64,000 nt of DNA from Paralvinella palmiformis (taxonomy: Eukaryota; Annelida; Polychaeta; Terebellida; Alvinellidae). The DNA lies in assembly GCA_025642065.1 (NCBI GenBank), contig JAODUP010000155.1, forward strand, positions 291,001 to 355,000, read 5' to 3'. The position numbers and the translations under genes were made by a program. This document shows positions 35,870 through 47,381 of this stretch, piece by piece (within the stretch, counting starts at the first letter, position 1; each line of letters begins with the position of its first letter). The notes under the pieces were generated by a model, which saw nothing but the letters and a program-made list of their open reading frames with translations, was not told the origin of the DNA and did no database searches.

Positions 35870-36600
35870 CACCAATTCTTTCTCCTTTTTATTTGACACT
35901 CACTTCCTGACAGGTGTCATAATCTGATGTCCATTGTCAGCTCCTGTGATAGGCACTCAGCACTAGTTAGTTACTCCTGCGCGAATTGGCGTTAGTCAGG
36001 ATGTCATCATGACATCATTCAGCCTAGTCCAATTGTGTTATATACGATGTGTTAAATTACTGAATCAAAGTTCAGACTATTCCAGGAATACAAATCTTGC
36101 CAATAGTCTCTTCTGGGAATAGATACGGCTTGCCAAAGTAATAGATGGCACCACGTTAGACCATAGTGACTAGATTCTGACAGTTAGAAGATAGCGGGGA
36201 CGTTTTATATAGTGCGATAAAACTATCTGAATCTGTTGGGGAGACTGTACTTCTATTTAATCGATATTATATTTGTCTCTTCTAGTTTGATTGTTGTTTC
36301 AAAATTGTTGTTGTAATATAATAAAGAGGACCATTATTTTGTATGGCACACCAATTATGATTGTTTAACTTGAGACAAAGAAATATTATTTACACGAATA
36401 GCGGTGAGAACGAAAATATTCACGAATAATTTGAACAGATAAATATTTGAAATTCAGTTTATTATTAGGGTTTTTACCGTTTGGTAAATCAGACCTTCAA
36501 ATCGTCAGTTTGATTATATCTTTCTCTGTGTATCGTTTGTCTGTGTGGCATATTTCATCCACCAATAAAAGCTTCCGCTTGGGCATCTTACTTCCTTAGG
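35870..36600 (+). repeat. Unit M, + copy 3
   Basis: Same order of landmarks as copy 2, including GTCAGGATGTCATCATGACA (35995), CTTCTGGGAATAGATACGGC and TTTGGTAAATCAGACC (36480). Confidence 0.8.
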
Positions 36601-36660
36601 GATAAAATATTGTATTAGTGGTAATATTATTCATAATATTCTTAATGATGATGGAAGTGG

Positions 36661-36735
36661 CAGGATGATGATGATGATGATGATGGTGGTAGGGGTGATG
36701 ATGATGATGATGATGATGATAAATAATAATAATAA
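36661..36735. repeat. (GAT)n / (AAT)n trinucleotide repeat
   Basis: Interrupted GATGAT runs followed by AATAAT. Confidence 0.9.
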
Positions 36736-37110
36736 TTACATGTCCCAGGTAAGACCAGTGATGAGGCTAATAAAGCCAATCACAAACTCACTTTGATGGG
36801 ATTTACTTTGATTGTCTTAAGGACAATATAATATATTGTAGTAGGACAGAATATTTGAGAGTAAATAATCAGATTTTAAGATTAAATTCATTTCAGCCAA
36901 TATATATACATATGTCTCTTACTATTTAATCATTTACATCTGTGTTGTAATTATGTAATATATATAATTTTGCTAATATTGCTCATTGTTATTATCTATT
37001 GTTGATATATATAACTGTCAGATATATTTCTGTTGTTATTTTTTATTGGGTATGGCGAGAATTCTGAAATGTTTCTCCATTTGTAATACACACACATGCA
37101 TAGAAGATAT

Positions 37111-37150
37111 CACTCACTCACTCACTCACTCACTCACTCAATCACTCACT
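37111..37150. repeat. (CACT)n tetranucleotide repeat
   Basis: Nine CACT units and one CAAT. It occupies the same place in its tandem block as the array at 34718-34772. Confidence 0.95.
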
Positions 37151-37214
37151 GGGGCATATTCTCATTTGATTAGGTGACGTGACATTTACGGCGTGACCAT
37201 AGCCAGCTTAGTCT

Positions 37215-37980
37215 ATGTGACAAAGAGAATAATAATCTAGGGGTTATTTTTGACCAATGTATTAATATGTCACATCAATATGCCGAGCTGCCTACTACCA
37301 TCTTAATAACATCCACTGTTTAAAAGCATTCTTGACACAAGAATCGCTTGTAACCGTAGTTCATGCCTTTGTTACATCTCATATAGACTATTGTAACTCC
37401 CTGTTATATGGCATATCTGATTATAACATTAATCGCCTTCAGCGAATTCAGAATATTAGAGCTTGCATAGTGACAAATACTCAAACAAATATGATCATAT
37501 CACCTCAATTCTTCAAAAACTACATTGGCTACTTGTTAGACAGCGTGTCCATTTTAAAATTTTATTAATAACTTATAAATCTATTAATGATATGGCACCA
37601 GAATACCTGTCTGAACTGGTGTCCATTAGAAAGTCATCCCGAAAACTCAGGTTATTCAGTCAGATACTATTGCAGGTGCCAGTATCTCGGCTCAAGTCAT
37701 ATGGTGATTGTACGTTTAGTGTTGCAGCCCCCCACTTTGTGGAATGGGTTACCGGCAGATATTAGAAATGCGTCGTCTCTTGAAAATTTTAAATCTCTTC
37801 TAAAAACACATCTATTTAAGGTCGCTATGACAGATAAATAATAATTTTCGTTGAAATCTCTTATACGGTTTTTACAGACATATTATTTGGGATATTATTA
37901 TATTACATATTATTTGTACAGCGCCTTTGAATGGTTCCTGCTAGTAAGGGCGCTTTATTAAATATACATTATTATTATAA
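37215..37980 (+). pseudogene. 5'-truncated L2/CR1-like LINE: RT C-terminus and 3' tail
   Basis: The broken frame reads NNLGVIFDQCINMSHQ (about 37227), VVHAFVTSHIDYCNSLLYGI (37353 on), NINRLQRIQN, YDHITSILQKLHWLLVRQRV (about 37490), HFKILLITYKSINDMAPEYL, and FSVAAPHFVEW / NGLPADIRNASSLENFKSLL. This is the standard C-terminal end of L2/CR1-group ORF2 proteins, ending at KTHLFK. At least two frameshifts are present. The 3' tail (37915-37980) runs TGTACAGCGCCTTTGAATGG to GGCGCTTTATTAAATA and ends in ATT repeats. Confidence 0.85.
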
Positions 37981-38392
37981 TAAGAAAATATGCAAGTAAT
38001 TGGGTGGAAATTGAAAACTGAGAAACTCATCTTGGATAGGGATGGTGATACCATCACATAATATTTCTTAATAATAATGATATTGATATTATAAAATAAT
38101 GTTGTGGCATCATTTAACATTGTGAATAATCGATCACTCTACGTATTCATGAAGGTAGTCACCGATTAAGATTACTCCTACATTGTAATCGTTTAAGATT
38201 ACGGTACAATTTTTGTTGTTGTCAAATGATGACTATCATTCAGATCATTTGGGATCATGCTCTCGATTACAATCAATTACGATTATCGATTATAATTACC
38301 TCAACTCTGGTAATATATGTACCGCTTTATTAGCAATCTACCTGAAGAGATTTTATTAGGCTAAAGTTTTAATTGACGATGGTTTTCAAATA

Positions 38393-38395
<3 letters not shown>

Positions 38396-38442
<47 letters not shown>
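38396..38442. repeat. (AT)n microsatellite
   Basis: About 23 AT units directly left of a long inverted repeat. Confidence 0.95.
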
Positions 38443-38446
<4 letters not shown>

Positions 38447-38449
38447 GTT

Positions 38450-38587
38450 CAGTTAATCTGTATAATCAGGTAATGTGTATATTACCTGAAATATTCAGGT
38501 AATACATCTATTGCTAACTGAGATTCAATACACATTATCTGAACATTTCAGGTAATATACATATTACTTGATTATAGTGATTAACTG
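38450..38587. repeat. Imperfect palindrome with ~60-bp arms
   Basis: The left arm (38450-38511) and right arm (about 38525-38587) are reverse complements at roughly 85% by eye. Both contain GTATATTACCTGAAAT in the same orientation sense after inversion. It could be a foldback element or a MITE. Confidence 0.75.
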
Positions 38588-39516
38588 TAACATATATAGC
38601 CTAACTTGGTCAAACCGTAATACCAATGTCAAAAGGAGTGGACGTGAATCACATAATCTTGCTTAAAATATATATATATATATATTAGCTGTTTTGTTCA
38701 AAATGAGTCTACAAGCCCCTGCCCATTTCTATCCTACCAATACTAATTATTAATAATTACAAACCTTCTATTGCCCAATAAATGACAGGAGATTTATTAC
38801 AGGTACAGACTATTGTTATTACATGTTATACATGTTATACTGTTATACACGATGTATCACATAGATATGTCGGTTACTGGTTGTAGGAAAATAAGCTAAA
38901 CAAGTTTTAATTCTGTTTTTGGTGTAAAGCGCATCTGGCCAACATAAGTTAAATACGACGCTATGCAAGATATTATTATTGTTTAATTTTTTGCTTTAAA
39001 TAATTAATTTATGGAACATCGTTATGTTACGAATGATGAATACATGTGTGCGCGCACGCCGCCCCCCCCCCCACACACGCACACACTGGTGTTTATGAAC
39101 AGAATGAGTACTGTAATTTTTCTCTCGGTCCAGTACCTATGTAAATGAAGTCATAAATTTGCGCATGATCATTCGAAAACATCCATTGTCAATGTTAATC
39201 GGTTATTTGACGTGGATGTGGGTTGACACAGCCTGACCTTTATATGTCAACCTGACCGAGTTGGTGTTTTTAGCAGTTTATGGCCAGTTTATGGCCTTTG
39301 TACTAGAGAACACGGACAATGTTACACTATATAAAATGGTCACATATCATATAACAACCTCCTCGTCTACTATACATGCCAAGGACTTACACGTAAAAAA
39401 ACAACAACTATAAAGTCATTTTGCTCTTTTGACTCGTGTATTTCTTTATACATTTATGACTTAATGGGGCCATTTGGAGCGCATTTACGACACTGGAAAT
39501 GTCCATGTAATAGAAT

Positions 39517-39519
<3 letters not shown>

Positions 39520-39552
<33 letters not shown>
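39520..39552. repeat. (TA)n microsatellite
   Basis: About 16 TA units. Confidence 0.95.
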
Positions 39553-39558
<6 letters not shown>

Positions 39559-39714
39559 TATCGACCGACCAAATTCAATAGCGATGTTATATTTATTATC
39601 TTCTCAATAATTCTTTTTGGTTTGCATTTGTGACATTAATAATAATAGAAAATAAACAATATAACTACCAAGTTTTGATATAGAATCCTAGCGTCACGTG
39701 TGGGATGTTTCATC

Positions 39715-39935
39715 CCTCTGAACCCTTTTGATCAATCACATCTGATATGGACGTGTGTCTTCTGACTGCAGTATCACAACCTCTGGAAGAATATTTCTGC
39801 TACCACCAATCGACAACGGGTGCTCATCTATGGCAGAATCAACCAGTGAATGATTAATGGATAGTCAGTGGATTCGAACCGATGACCGATACATTTATAA
39901 ACCACCGCACTCACCACTCAGCCACTTCGACTTAC
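39715..39935 (-). repeat. Minus-strand tRNA-derived SINE
   Basis: Read on the minus strand, the head is GTGGCTGAGTGGTGAGTGCG (box A-like), followed by GGTTCGAATCCACTGAC (box B). The body shares GGGTGCTCATCTATGGC with 25590 and 40250. Confidence 0.65.
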
Positions 39936-40045
39936 AGTGATCACTAAGCAGTTATCTTTTCCCATTTTATTACAGTTAACTTTAGAGACATCGTATAATG
40001 TTTAGACAAGTTTATCATATTTCACTGTTTTATAATTGTATAATA

Positions 40046-40371
40046 ATAAATAATAATAATGCATGTTTATATAGCGCCAGAACCAGGTAACCCTGTTCTG
40101 AGGCGCTGTACAGTATTATTATCCCTGACTCGGACCTGTTTCCACCCAGCACACATCTCAACTCACAAGGGAGCATACAACGCATGCTGCCAGCCATTCT
40201 AGGCGCAAAGCGTTACTCAAACACATAGCCATCGCGTCCTGTCGGGTACTCATTTTTATGGATGAGTGAACCAGTCGCCACATGACAACATTGCAACTCC
40301 CGGAGATTCGAACCCGCAACCCTTCGGCTACGAGTCCTACGCTCTAACTAACTGCGCTATCACGGCTCGAC
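40046..40371 (-). repeat. Minus-strand tRNA-derived SINE with a LINE-like 3' tail
   Basis: On the minus strand, from 40371 it reads GAGCCGTGATAGCGCAGTTA (box A) and GGGTTCGAATCTCCGGGAG (box B). The 3' end (40112 down to 40046) is TGTACAGCGCCTCAGAACAG through GGCGCTATATAAACATGCAT and ends in ATT repeats. It matches the 3' tail of the LINE at 37915-37980. Confidence 0.75.
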
Positions 40372-40965
40372 ATTGCCATTTAAGACAACAGAAGTTATAT
40401 TATTCCATATTCCACATTGCGCGCCATTCTGAAGAAGAAGAGGAGGAAGAAAAACAGCTTTTAATCGTTAAATCTCGTCCCCATTAGTTGATAATACTTT
40501 TATAAATTTACGACAACATCCCTCAAAAATAAACAGTTTGGGATTCTTGCTTTATTTCCCTTCTTCCGATTAATAAAATAAAATAATTACTTTTTGATGA
40601 ATGGACGATGAATTTAGATGGAAAGTTGCTGTAACCAAAGTGGTGCCATTACGTAGAGTTTTATATTAAACTAAAACTTAATACACCTGACAGTATTGGA
40701 ATACTCCACGGGCAGTTGCTAGACAATATTGTAGACTAATAATTGTATGTGTTTTTTACAATAACACTATTGTCGAGGCTGTAATTATGTCGATGAACAA
40801 ATTTGTTTTTTGTCAACATAACAGTTGTTTATTCGTCGGTATATTAGTTGTTTTTGTATTACATTTGATTGATTGTAATTGTCATTACTTTGATAATTTT
40901 CTACATGAAACGAGATGCATCGAGTAGAATATTATTAAACTGGTACCATGCAGAACTAAGAGAAA

Positions 40966-41062
40966 TTTCGTGTGTGTGTGTGTGTGTGTGTGTGTTTGTG
41001 TTTGTGTTAGTATATATATATATATATATATATATATAGGTGCGTGCGTGTGTGCGTGCGCG
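40966..41062. repeat. (GT)n(TA)n(GT)n compound microsatellite
   Basis: GT and TA runs with GCGT-rich edges. The minus-strand open frame over it is an artefact. Confidence 0.9.
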
Positions 41063-42024
41063 CTTGCGCGTGTGTGAAGAACGAATGGTGACCCGTACTT
41101 TGACCTAGGAACCATGGACTAGACCGCTTTAATTCTTTAATAATAACACTTATAATAACCAAAATTACAGTTGATTAGTGATGGGTTGAAGCTACTGTGA
41201 CATATTATATATCATGTCATCATACCGGCTTATGGCCGCATGTAATACTTGTATAATGTAATTTGTTAAATATATAATATGTTTATAAAAGTTCTTATAT
41301 ATCTGAGTGCCGATGTGCATGAATGTCAATACAATTCCAGGACTCACACACACACACACACACACTCACACACACTCACACTCCGCACAAACAAAATAGT
41401 TCGTTTAATTTCTTTTCTAAACACGATTTATTCTAAAAATATATTTTTTTACATGGAGCTAATTGGAGGAGCATTTCGGTTGTTTATTTGAAAACATCCA
41501 TTGTCGACGTTAATGGGACGTTCGGCGTCGATCTGGGTTGATTTTAGTCTGACCTACTTCTATTATCCAAACCAGATGTGGTAGTGTTAACCTTGATAAT
41601 CACAGTTTATGGTCTGTTTACTGGAGTACGTCAGAAGTATGGGAGACAAAATTGCTCATTCCGATACTAATATAGTAACATAACATCTGTCAATATTAGC
41701 AACAATCTGTTAGTCATTATACTCGTCCAGTCAATAATTAAACCATCATCTTCCTAAAGTCATCTTTGTATTAAGGACATATAAGTAAATATATAAACAT
41801 AGAAAATGCGGTTTTGTGTATATCATCCTTTAATGGCCGTCCAGTGTCAGATTTAGTATATTTACATCCAGCTAGTAGAATCGCATGACATTTTGATATG
41901 TCTGTATAGGATGTTTCATTCTTTTGTAAAAGGTTTCGGACTGATCATGCCATTTTTGTAAAGTTAACAACCCGAGTACGCAAGATCTACGTGACAATAC
42001 TTGGCTGCAGCGTTTTTAATGTAA

Positions 42025-42066
<42 letters not shown>

Positions 42067-42072
42067 TAGTAT

Positions 42073-42747
42073 AGTCAGAATCCGTTAATCCGACAAGGTT
42101 TGTCACATGATATGTCGGATAAACGAGAATATCGGAATGTCGAGTCCGTGACATACCGGTAGTCTGTTTCACAGATTTTTAAATCATAAAGATATACTTC
42201 CGTATTTAAACCAATATTCAATAACCGTGCGCAAGATACGGAATGGCATTGAAGCCATTGATCATTTTGATGTTTGTTAATTACAGACACTATACATAAA
42301 TATTCGTATCACTTTGTCCATCAGATTAACTCAATGGAAAGATCACACATTTGTGTTTTTAATTAGCCATGAATGATTATGATTGGCTATTAGATAGCCA
42401 CAGGGAATGGAAGCATCGTGTGTATGATCAAGGATGATTGTAACTGGTTACAATATAACAATTACTGCGGGTGGGCGGGTTAATTAACCATTACTGCAAG
42501 ATGTAGGTGTGTCTTGGATGACTGAACCAGCTGAAATATTTGGCAACATTTTCGTGTTGTCGGATTATCGAGGTCATTTTACATTGAAATTCACCTTCTG
42601 TTGTCAAATTGAAGTGTCGGAGTCGGAACACGAAACCTGATTTTGTCGGATTAAAGAGTCATTTATAATGAAGCCAAACCCGTCACAGGCAATAATGTGT
42701 CGGATGGTGGATTTTTCGGATAAACGATATCCGGATTAACGGATTCT

Positions 42748-42752
<5 letters not shown>
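42073..42752. mobile_element. TIR element, probably pogo/Tigger-like MITE, inserted in a (TA)n tract
   Basis: The left end TAGTCAGAATCCGTTAATCC matches the right end exactly in reverse complement. The identity is at least 21 bp, and 23 bp with the flanking TA. (TA)n runs lie on both sides (about 42027-42070 and 42751-42799), as expected for an element using a TA target. The interior repeats a TGTCGGATAA-like motif in both orientations (about 42090, 42112, 42559, 42643, 42699 and 42715). No coding frame was found. Assignment to pogo rests on end sequence style only. Confidence 0.75.
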
Positions 42753-42803
<51 letters not shown>

Positions 42804-43004
42804 AAATGTTATATTTTGCACGATTAAAATAAGTAACATTAAATAAATGTCTATGTTATTAGATATACATGTCGTTAATATTACTTTTCAATTCATGTTT
42901 CTCACATTAATATTAACAAGCAGCAGAATTCATCTTTATTCTTAGAAACTAAACACAATGATATTTATTTTCGGTTTTCATTTGCTTGCATAAATTAAAT
43001 TCCG

Positions 43005-43095
43005 CTTGTGGTTGGTAACACATTACGGCATAAATCTTTAGGTCGTGGGATCGAAACTCATCGGCACTTGAGTTTCGTCTTGATCATCTCAATTT
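43005..43095 (+). repeat. tRNA-like SINE head
   Basis: TGTGGTTGGTAACACATTAC (box A-like) and GGGATCGAAACTC (box B-like). It is followed by TCTTGATCATCTCAATTTTC, shared with the region near 24726. Confidence 0.4.
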
Positions 43096-43271
43096 TCTAG
43101 TGTATAGTATAGTATATTATAATAGTATAGTATAATATAGTATAGCCAAAGACTATTTATAATAAGACGTGTTACTTCGCGTTTTAACAAGGGACGTCAT
43201 TTTGAATTCATGGAGCGCCAAGACCCTAGCGACCGGAGGTAGATTGTCACGGACAGCTACCTTCGTTAACA

Positions 43272-44170
43272 TGGCGCTTAATGGCACTGGTTCATTCTGC
43301 GCCGTTTTTGGCTGCAGTAACAGAAAAAGTATGCACAAATAAAGACATCCCCGAAAGGAAATGAAAGCTAGTGTAAATATTTGATATGATCTGGCTTTTA
43401 AAAAATAAAGGATATTTAAAAAATAAGCATAACAATTTGAAGTAGACACGCCCCTATTTGACATGACCCAAGCAGTAGGCCCAAACAAGATCTATCTAGA
43501 TCTATATTTGTTTCAGACAAAATCTGATTAAATTTTATTGAACAATATCAACCTATTAATCACAAAATGGGTATGTAAGATATACATAAGCTTACAGTTA
43601 CATGTACTGGAGCCACTGAAGATGTTATGGGCGGGAGGTATATTTTACTTTATTATTGTTAATAATATAATTGGACTTCTAAAATTACATTACTATAATC
43701 AAATAATGTTTCCCTAATTCAATAATTATAAGTAGCTGAGTATTTACATGATCACCTGCATCCATATTTATTCTAAAACGTAAGCAATTGGTACTTATTG
43801 ATATATATGGACTTCTATTTACAAATTAAATGTTATGAAATTAATTATTAAATACTTCAACTAGTGGTAGAAACATTCATTTTGTTATGTTTTCTATTGA
43901 CAGAAGTAAAAGATGGGTTATTAATTGTTGTCATTCAGATATATGATGAGGAAACATTTAAATTACTTGAATACTAATTGTAGAATATATGATATGCATT
44001 TCACTGAAACGGAATTCATGAACCAGACAACTTATCTAGAATGCTATTCCAACTATTTTTGATGTACCAAATCCACCGCATGCATCCACTGAAATCAAAG
44101 AGGAAGGTATTAAAAGATAGGAGACCCATACAGGAGACAGGGCCAGCTGTGATGGTAATTAATATTTATA
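43272..44170 (+). pseudogene. Broken THAP-domain coding sequence
   Basis: The first part encodes MALNGTGSFCAVFGCSNRK, the C-x4-C start of a THAP (C2CH) zinc finger, followed by a possible donor (AAA|GTATGC, 43320). The second part lies at about 43905-44100 after an acceptor-like TTGACAG. It has RWVINCCHSD, then NCRIYDMHFTETEFMN with the Cys...His pair, then NAIPTIFDVPNPP, the AVPTIF-type end of THAP domains. Stops and frameshifts separate these pieces, and the FH-x-FP segment between them is missing. It cannot encode an intact zinc finger as it stands. Confidence 0.65.
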
Positions 44171-44439
44171 AATATTAATGGTGAAGATTGGTATTATAAA
44201 ATTAATTAAATAAGAAACAAGGCACCAAACCCATGAAATTTTGTCAGCCCATTTCATATCTTAATACAAAAAAGGATTACCAGCACCTGAATTAGTACTT
44301 GAATGTTCAGCTCATGTGCTTTAATTGGATTATTTCTCTTCATAACTTAAATGCATATCAAATCAAATTCTTTAACCAACTTGAAAAAAAGGAAAACATG
44401 TGTTTACACATTGTGTATGCACTTGGTTCAAGTCATTAT

Positions 44440-44621
44440 TTTACAAGGGTATTGTTCTGTTTCAGTCCTTGAAGTTCTATGATGATGAGATACCATGTAA
44501 ACAGGCCAATATCTTGGTTACAGATTTACTGGTGTTATCTGTTACAGTAGTCAATGCATGTGTCTATTACATATCTGGGTATATTCTGTCTAACTTTAAA
44601 CAGTTCACTGATCTGGACTAA
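44440..44621 (+). pseudogene. P-transposase-like C-terminal fragment
   Basis: After an acceptor-like GTTTCAG, the frame reads LKFYDDEIPCKQANILVTDL then VVNACVYYISGYILSNFKQF. The YYISGYI block resembles the conserved Y-x-x-GY region near the C-terminus of THAP9/P-element transposases. It ends at TAA (44619-44621) and shows no other domain. The assignment depends on its position inside the TIR element. Confidence 0.45.
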
Positions 44622-45639
44622 ATGTCATATTTTTGTAGTAGTGGTTGTTTAGAGCTGGAAGCAATTTGGGTTATTCTGTCCATTTAATAACAAATAACTG
44701 ATTGTAACTATAGATGAACCGGTGGCACAAGAGATTTGATGCAGCTTATTGTATGAAAGTATTAATTTCTCTATCTCTAACATGTTAATGCAAACATAAA
44801 CACTGTTAATATTCCATGTATATTGTTTGTTCTCAGCTGGGCAGGTCTATATTGCATGGTCTATATTATTGAGGTGTAGACTTTAAATGAACTTATCATT
44901 TTTTAAGTTAATATATGATAAATGGACATGGTGAATATATGGTGAATTGTGTTATGGTTGCGTTAAAATAGCTTGATATATCATTATATGTCTATATCCA
45001 AATAAATAAAAATTTATGGACTATGATAAACTGACATGATGAAAGTATGTTTGTATGCATTTACCTCATATATACCTAACTGTTTTCATTTAAAAAACTA
45101 CGCCTTCCACACACAAGCTGTGAAATAACCTAAACCACGTTCAATTATTTTCTAATCAGCTGTCAAGTGATCGCAAATTGTAGGCTATGAATTAATTAAG
45201 TGACTGGGCTGTGAAATCACTTAATTATTTATTTACAGTTTCAGAGCTTCGTTTCCTTCAATATCATGTGTGCACAATTAAAGTGTTATTAATAAAAGAG
45301 TATGTGATCATGTAGCATATAGTACTAGTATTGGCAATTCATTTCAACCATCGCACACATGTACACGATCGCATGTGGACAACCAGAGAGCTTTTGTTTA
45401 TCTGAGAAATACCTCCGGTCGCTGGAGGCGCCACTGGTTCAAAATTCAACATGGCGCGGCAAGAGTAACGCCTCTCTATATTTAAGCTCTCTGGTATAGC
45501 CTTAGGTACATATGGTAGCACAGTGTAGTATTGCAAAATTTAAAATTCTATTAAAAAAAAGATGAACTCAGACCAAAATATTATCAGTATATTTAAATGA
45601 GGAAACATCTCAATTCGGTCTGGTTATAAGTCAATAACG

Positions 45640-45673
45640 CGTGCGTGTGCCTGCGTGCGTGCGTGTGTGTGTG

Positions 45674-45705
<32 letters not shown>

Positions 45706-45716
45706 TGTGTGTGCGC
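45640..45716. repeat. (GT)/(CT) compound microsatellite
   Basis: GCGT, GT and CT runs in succession. Confidence 0.9.
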
Positions 45717-46339
45717 GTGAGTGTAAAACTAAATGCTTATCAAGCTAAATCCAGAATGTTCAAGAAACCTGGAAAACGCCGGACAAATACTACGTTTAAA
45801 AAACAATAACCCTTTTCCATTTGATTTTTATAAGGATAACGGCTACTCATTTTTGAAAGACTTTTCTTTCAAATAATTATGTACCCAATTGCAATATAAA
45901 CATAAATTTTGAGAAAAAAAACACGTGAATTCTGGGAATAATAGCCTTTAGCCTTTCTATGTAAAGTGCTGAATGTTTGTGTTATACTTTATCAACCTGA
46001 TAATAATAACTATGCTGAGGTGTGCTATTAAAATTATGAAATACATTTCGAAATGTTACCACTTTCTAGGTATGTTGTTGTTGTTGTCGTTGTGTTTCTA
46101 AGAGAATAATATTAACGAAGATGTTTTACAGCCATTGTTGACCAGATGTTAAGTTAAATGGGTCATTTAAATACTTCTAAGTACACCAACTAGAGACATC
46201 ACCTAAAACAGAAACCAAATAACACTCAACCATTGTCTGGGTATAATACTCCGATACCTGGAGAATGTCACAGGTTTGGGAATTGGATATTATAGTACAA
46301 TATATACAACGTAGTCGAGAAACGGAGTTAATGAGTATG

Positions 46340-46359
46340 TGGATCAGTGAGTGAGTGAG

Positions 46360-46394
<35 letters not shown>

Positions 46395-46456
46395 TATATA
46401 TATATACACTGGTTTTTTTTTGTGTGTGTGTGTGTGTATGTGTGTGTGTGTTTTAG
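46340..46456. repeat. GAGT, (TA)n and (GT)n compound repeat
   Basis: A short GAGT run, about 16 TA units, then T8 and a (GT)n tract. Confidence 0.9.
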
Positions 46457-46897
46457 GGTACATAGTAAGAGGCAACAGGCACAGAGCATCAACATATCTA
46501 AACATCCTTCGAAACCTACCTCCATAAATATATTCTACTTTCAATATATTCCACATACATACATATATGTATGTGTGTGTGTACGTGTAATATAAATGTT
46601 AGCAGTATAACGCCAGATATAGATATAATTCTAGTTGTTTATCGTCGCTAAATATAAACATAAGAAACCACACAAGAGATTAACGACAGACGGATGTTTA
46701 TAAATATGATATTGGACAATATTAATACATTTACAGACACTACAACATTATAGTGTTATATAATATAGTCTAATCTTCACACAGCATGATCAGTGTATAG
46801 ACGAACTGTGGTACGAGATAGAATTATGGATGTATATTGTTGTTAAAGTATAGGTTTTTCTGGATGTTTAGGTATAAGTATACGCTCAGCCAATGCC

Positions 46898-46901
<4 letters not shown>

Positions 46902-46952
<51 letters not shown>
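46902..46952. repeat. (AT)n microsatellite
   Basis: About 25 AT units. Confidence 0.95.
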
Positions 46953-46954
<2 letters not shown>

Positions 46955-47104
46955 CATGATGAATAAATAAACATGTAGCACTTCTTCCCAAAGCAAACGC
47001 GTTTTATAAAATTATTCTAATCACGTGATTGATGAGACAGATACATCTTAATGTTACTTAGATCTGTCACTGTACATCATAGGTCTACACCAACGGTAAT
47101 AAAT

Positions 47105-47381
47105 GGAACATAACACTATATGTGTCTGTATGAGGAACTCTACGAGACATAACACTATATGTGTCTGTATGAGGAACTCTACGAGACATAACACTATATG
47201 TGTCTGTATGAGGAACTCTACGAGACATAACAATATATGTGTCTGTATGAGGAACTCTACGAGACATAACACTATATGTGTCTGTATGAGGAACTCTACG
47301 AGACATAACACTATATGTGTCTGTATGAGGAACTCTACGAGACATAACACTATATGTATCTGTATGAGGAACTCTACGAGA
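47105..47381. repeat. 39-bp tandem array, 7 copies
   Basis: Unit landmarks GAGGAACTCTACGAG start at 47132, 47171, 47210, 47249, 47288, 47327 and 47366, an exact 39-bp period. Only single-base differences are visible (copy 4 has CAATATATG, the last has TATATGTATC). Because 39 is a multiple of three and the unit has no stop in several frames, long open frames appear on both strands (for example MSRRVPHTDTYSV repeated on the minus strand). I regard these as by-products of the period. Confidence 0.97.

Larger units (their letters stand above)
43140..45501 (+). mobile_element. Decayed THAP / P-element-like DNA transposon
   Basis: The element is bounded by an exact 8-bp direct repeat GTATAGCC (43140-43147 and 45494-45501). 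Inverted terminal regions of about 85-95 bp lie at 43146-43241 and 45410-45494. These share GCGTTACT and TTTTGAA-type blocks and end internally in AGCGACCGGAGGTA (perfect on both sides). An 8-bp duplication is typical of P-superfamily elements. Inside are remnants of a THAP zinc finger and a P-transposase-like C-terminal block on the + strand. Confidence 0.7.

Noticed and set aside
43153..43488. Minus-strand 111-residue open frame
   Set aside because: It runs antisense across the left TIR and THAP start of the P-like element. The sense strand has the recognisable zinc-finger start.
47105..47381. CRISPR array
   Set aside because: Repeats are directly contiguous with no spacers, and the genome is eukaryotic.
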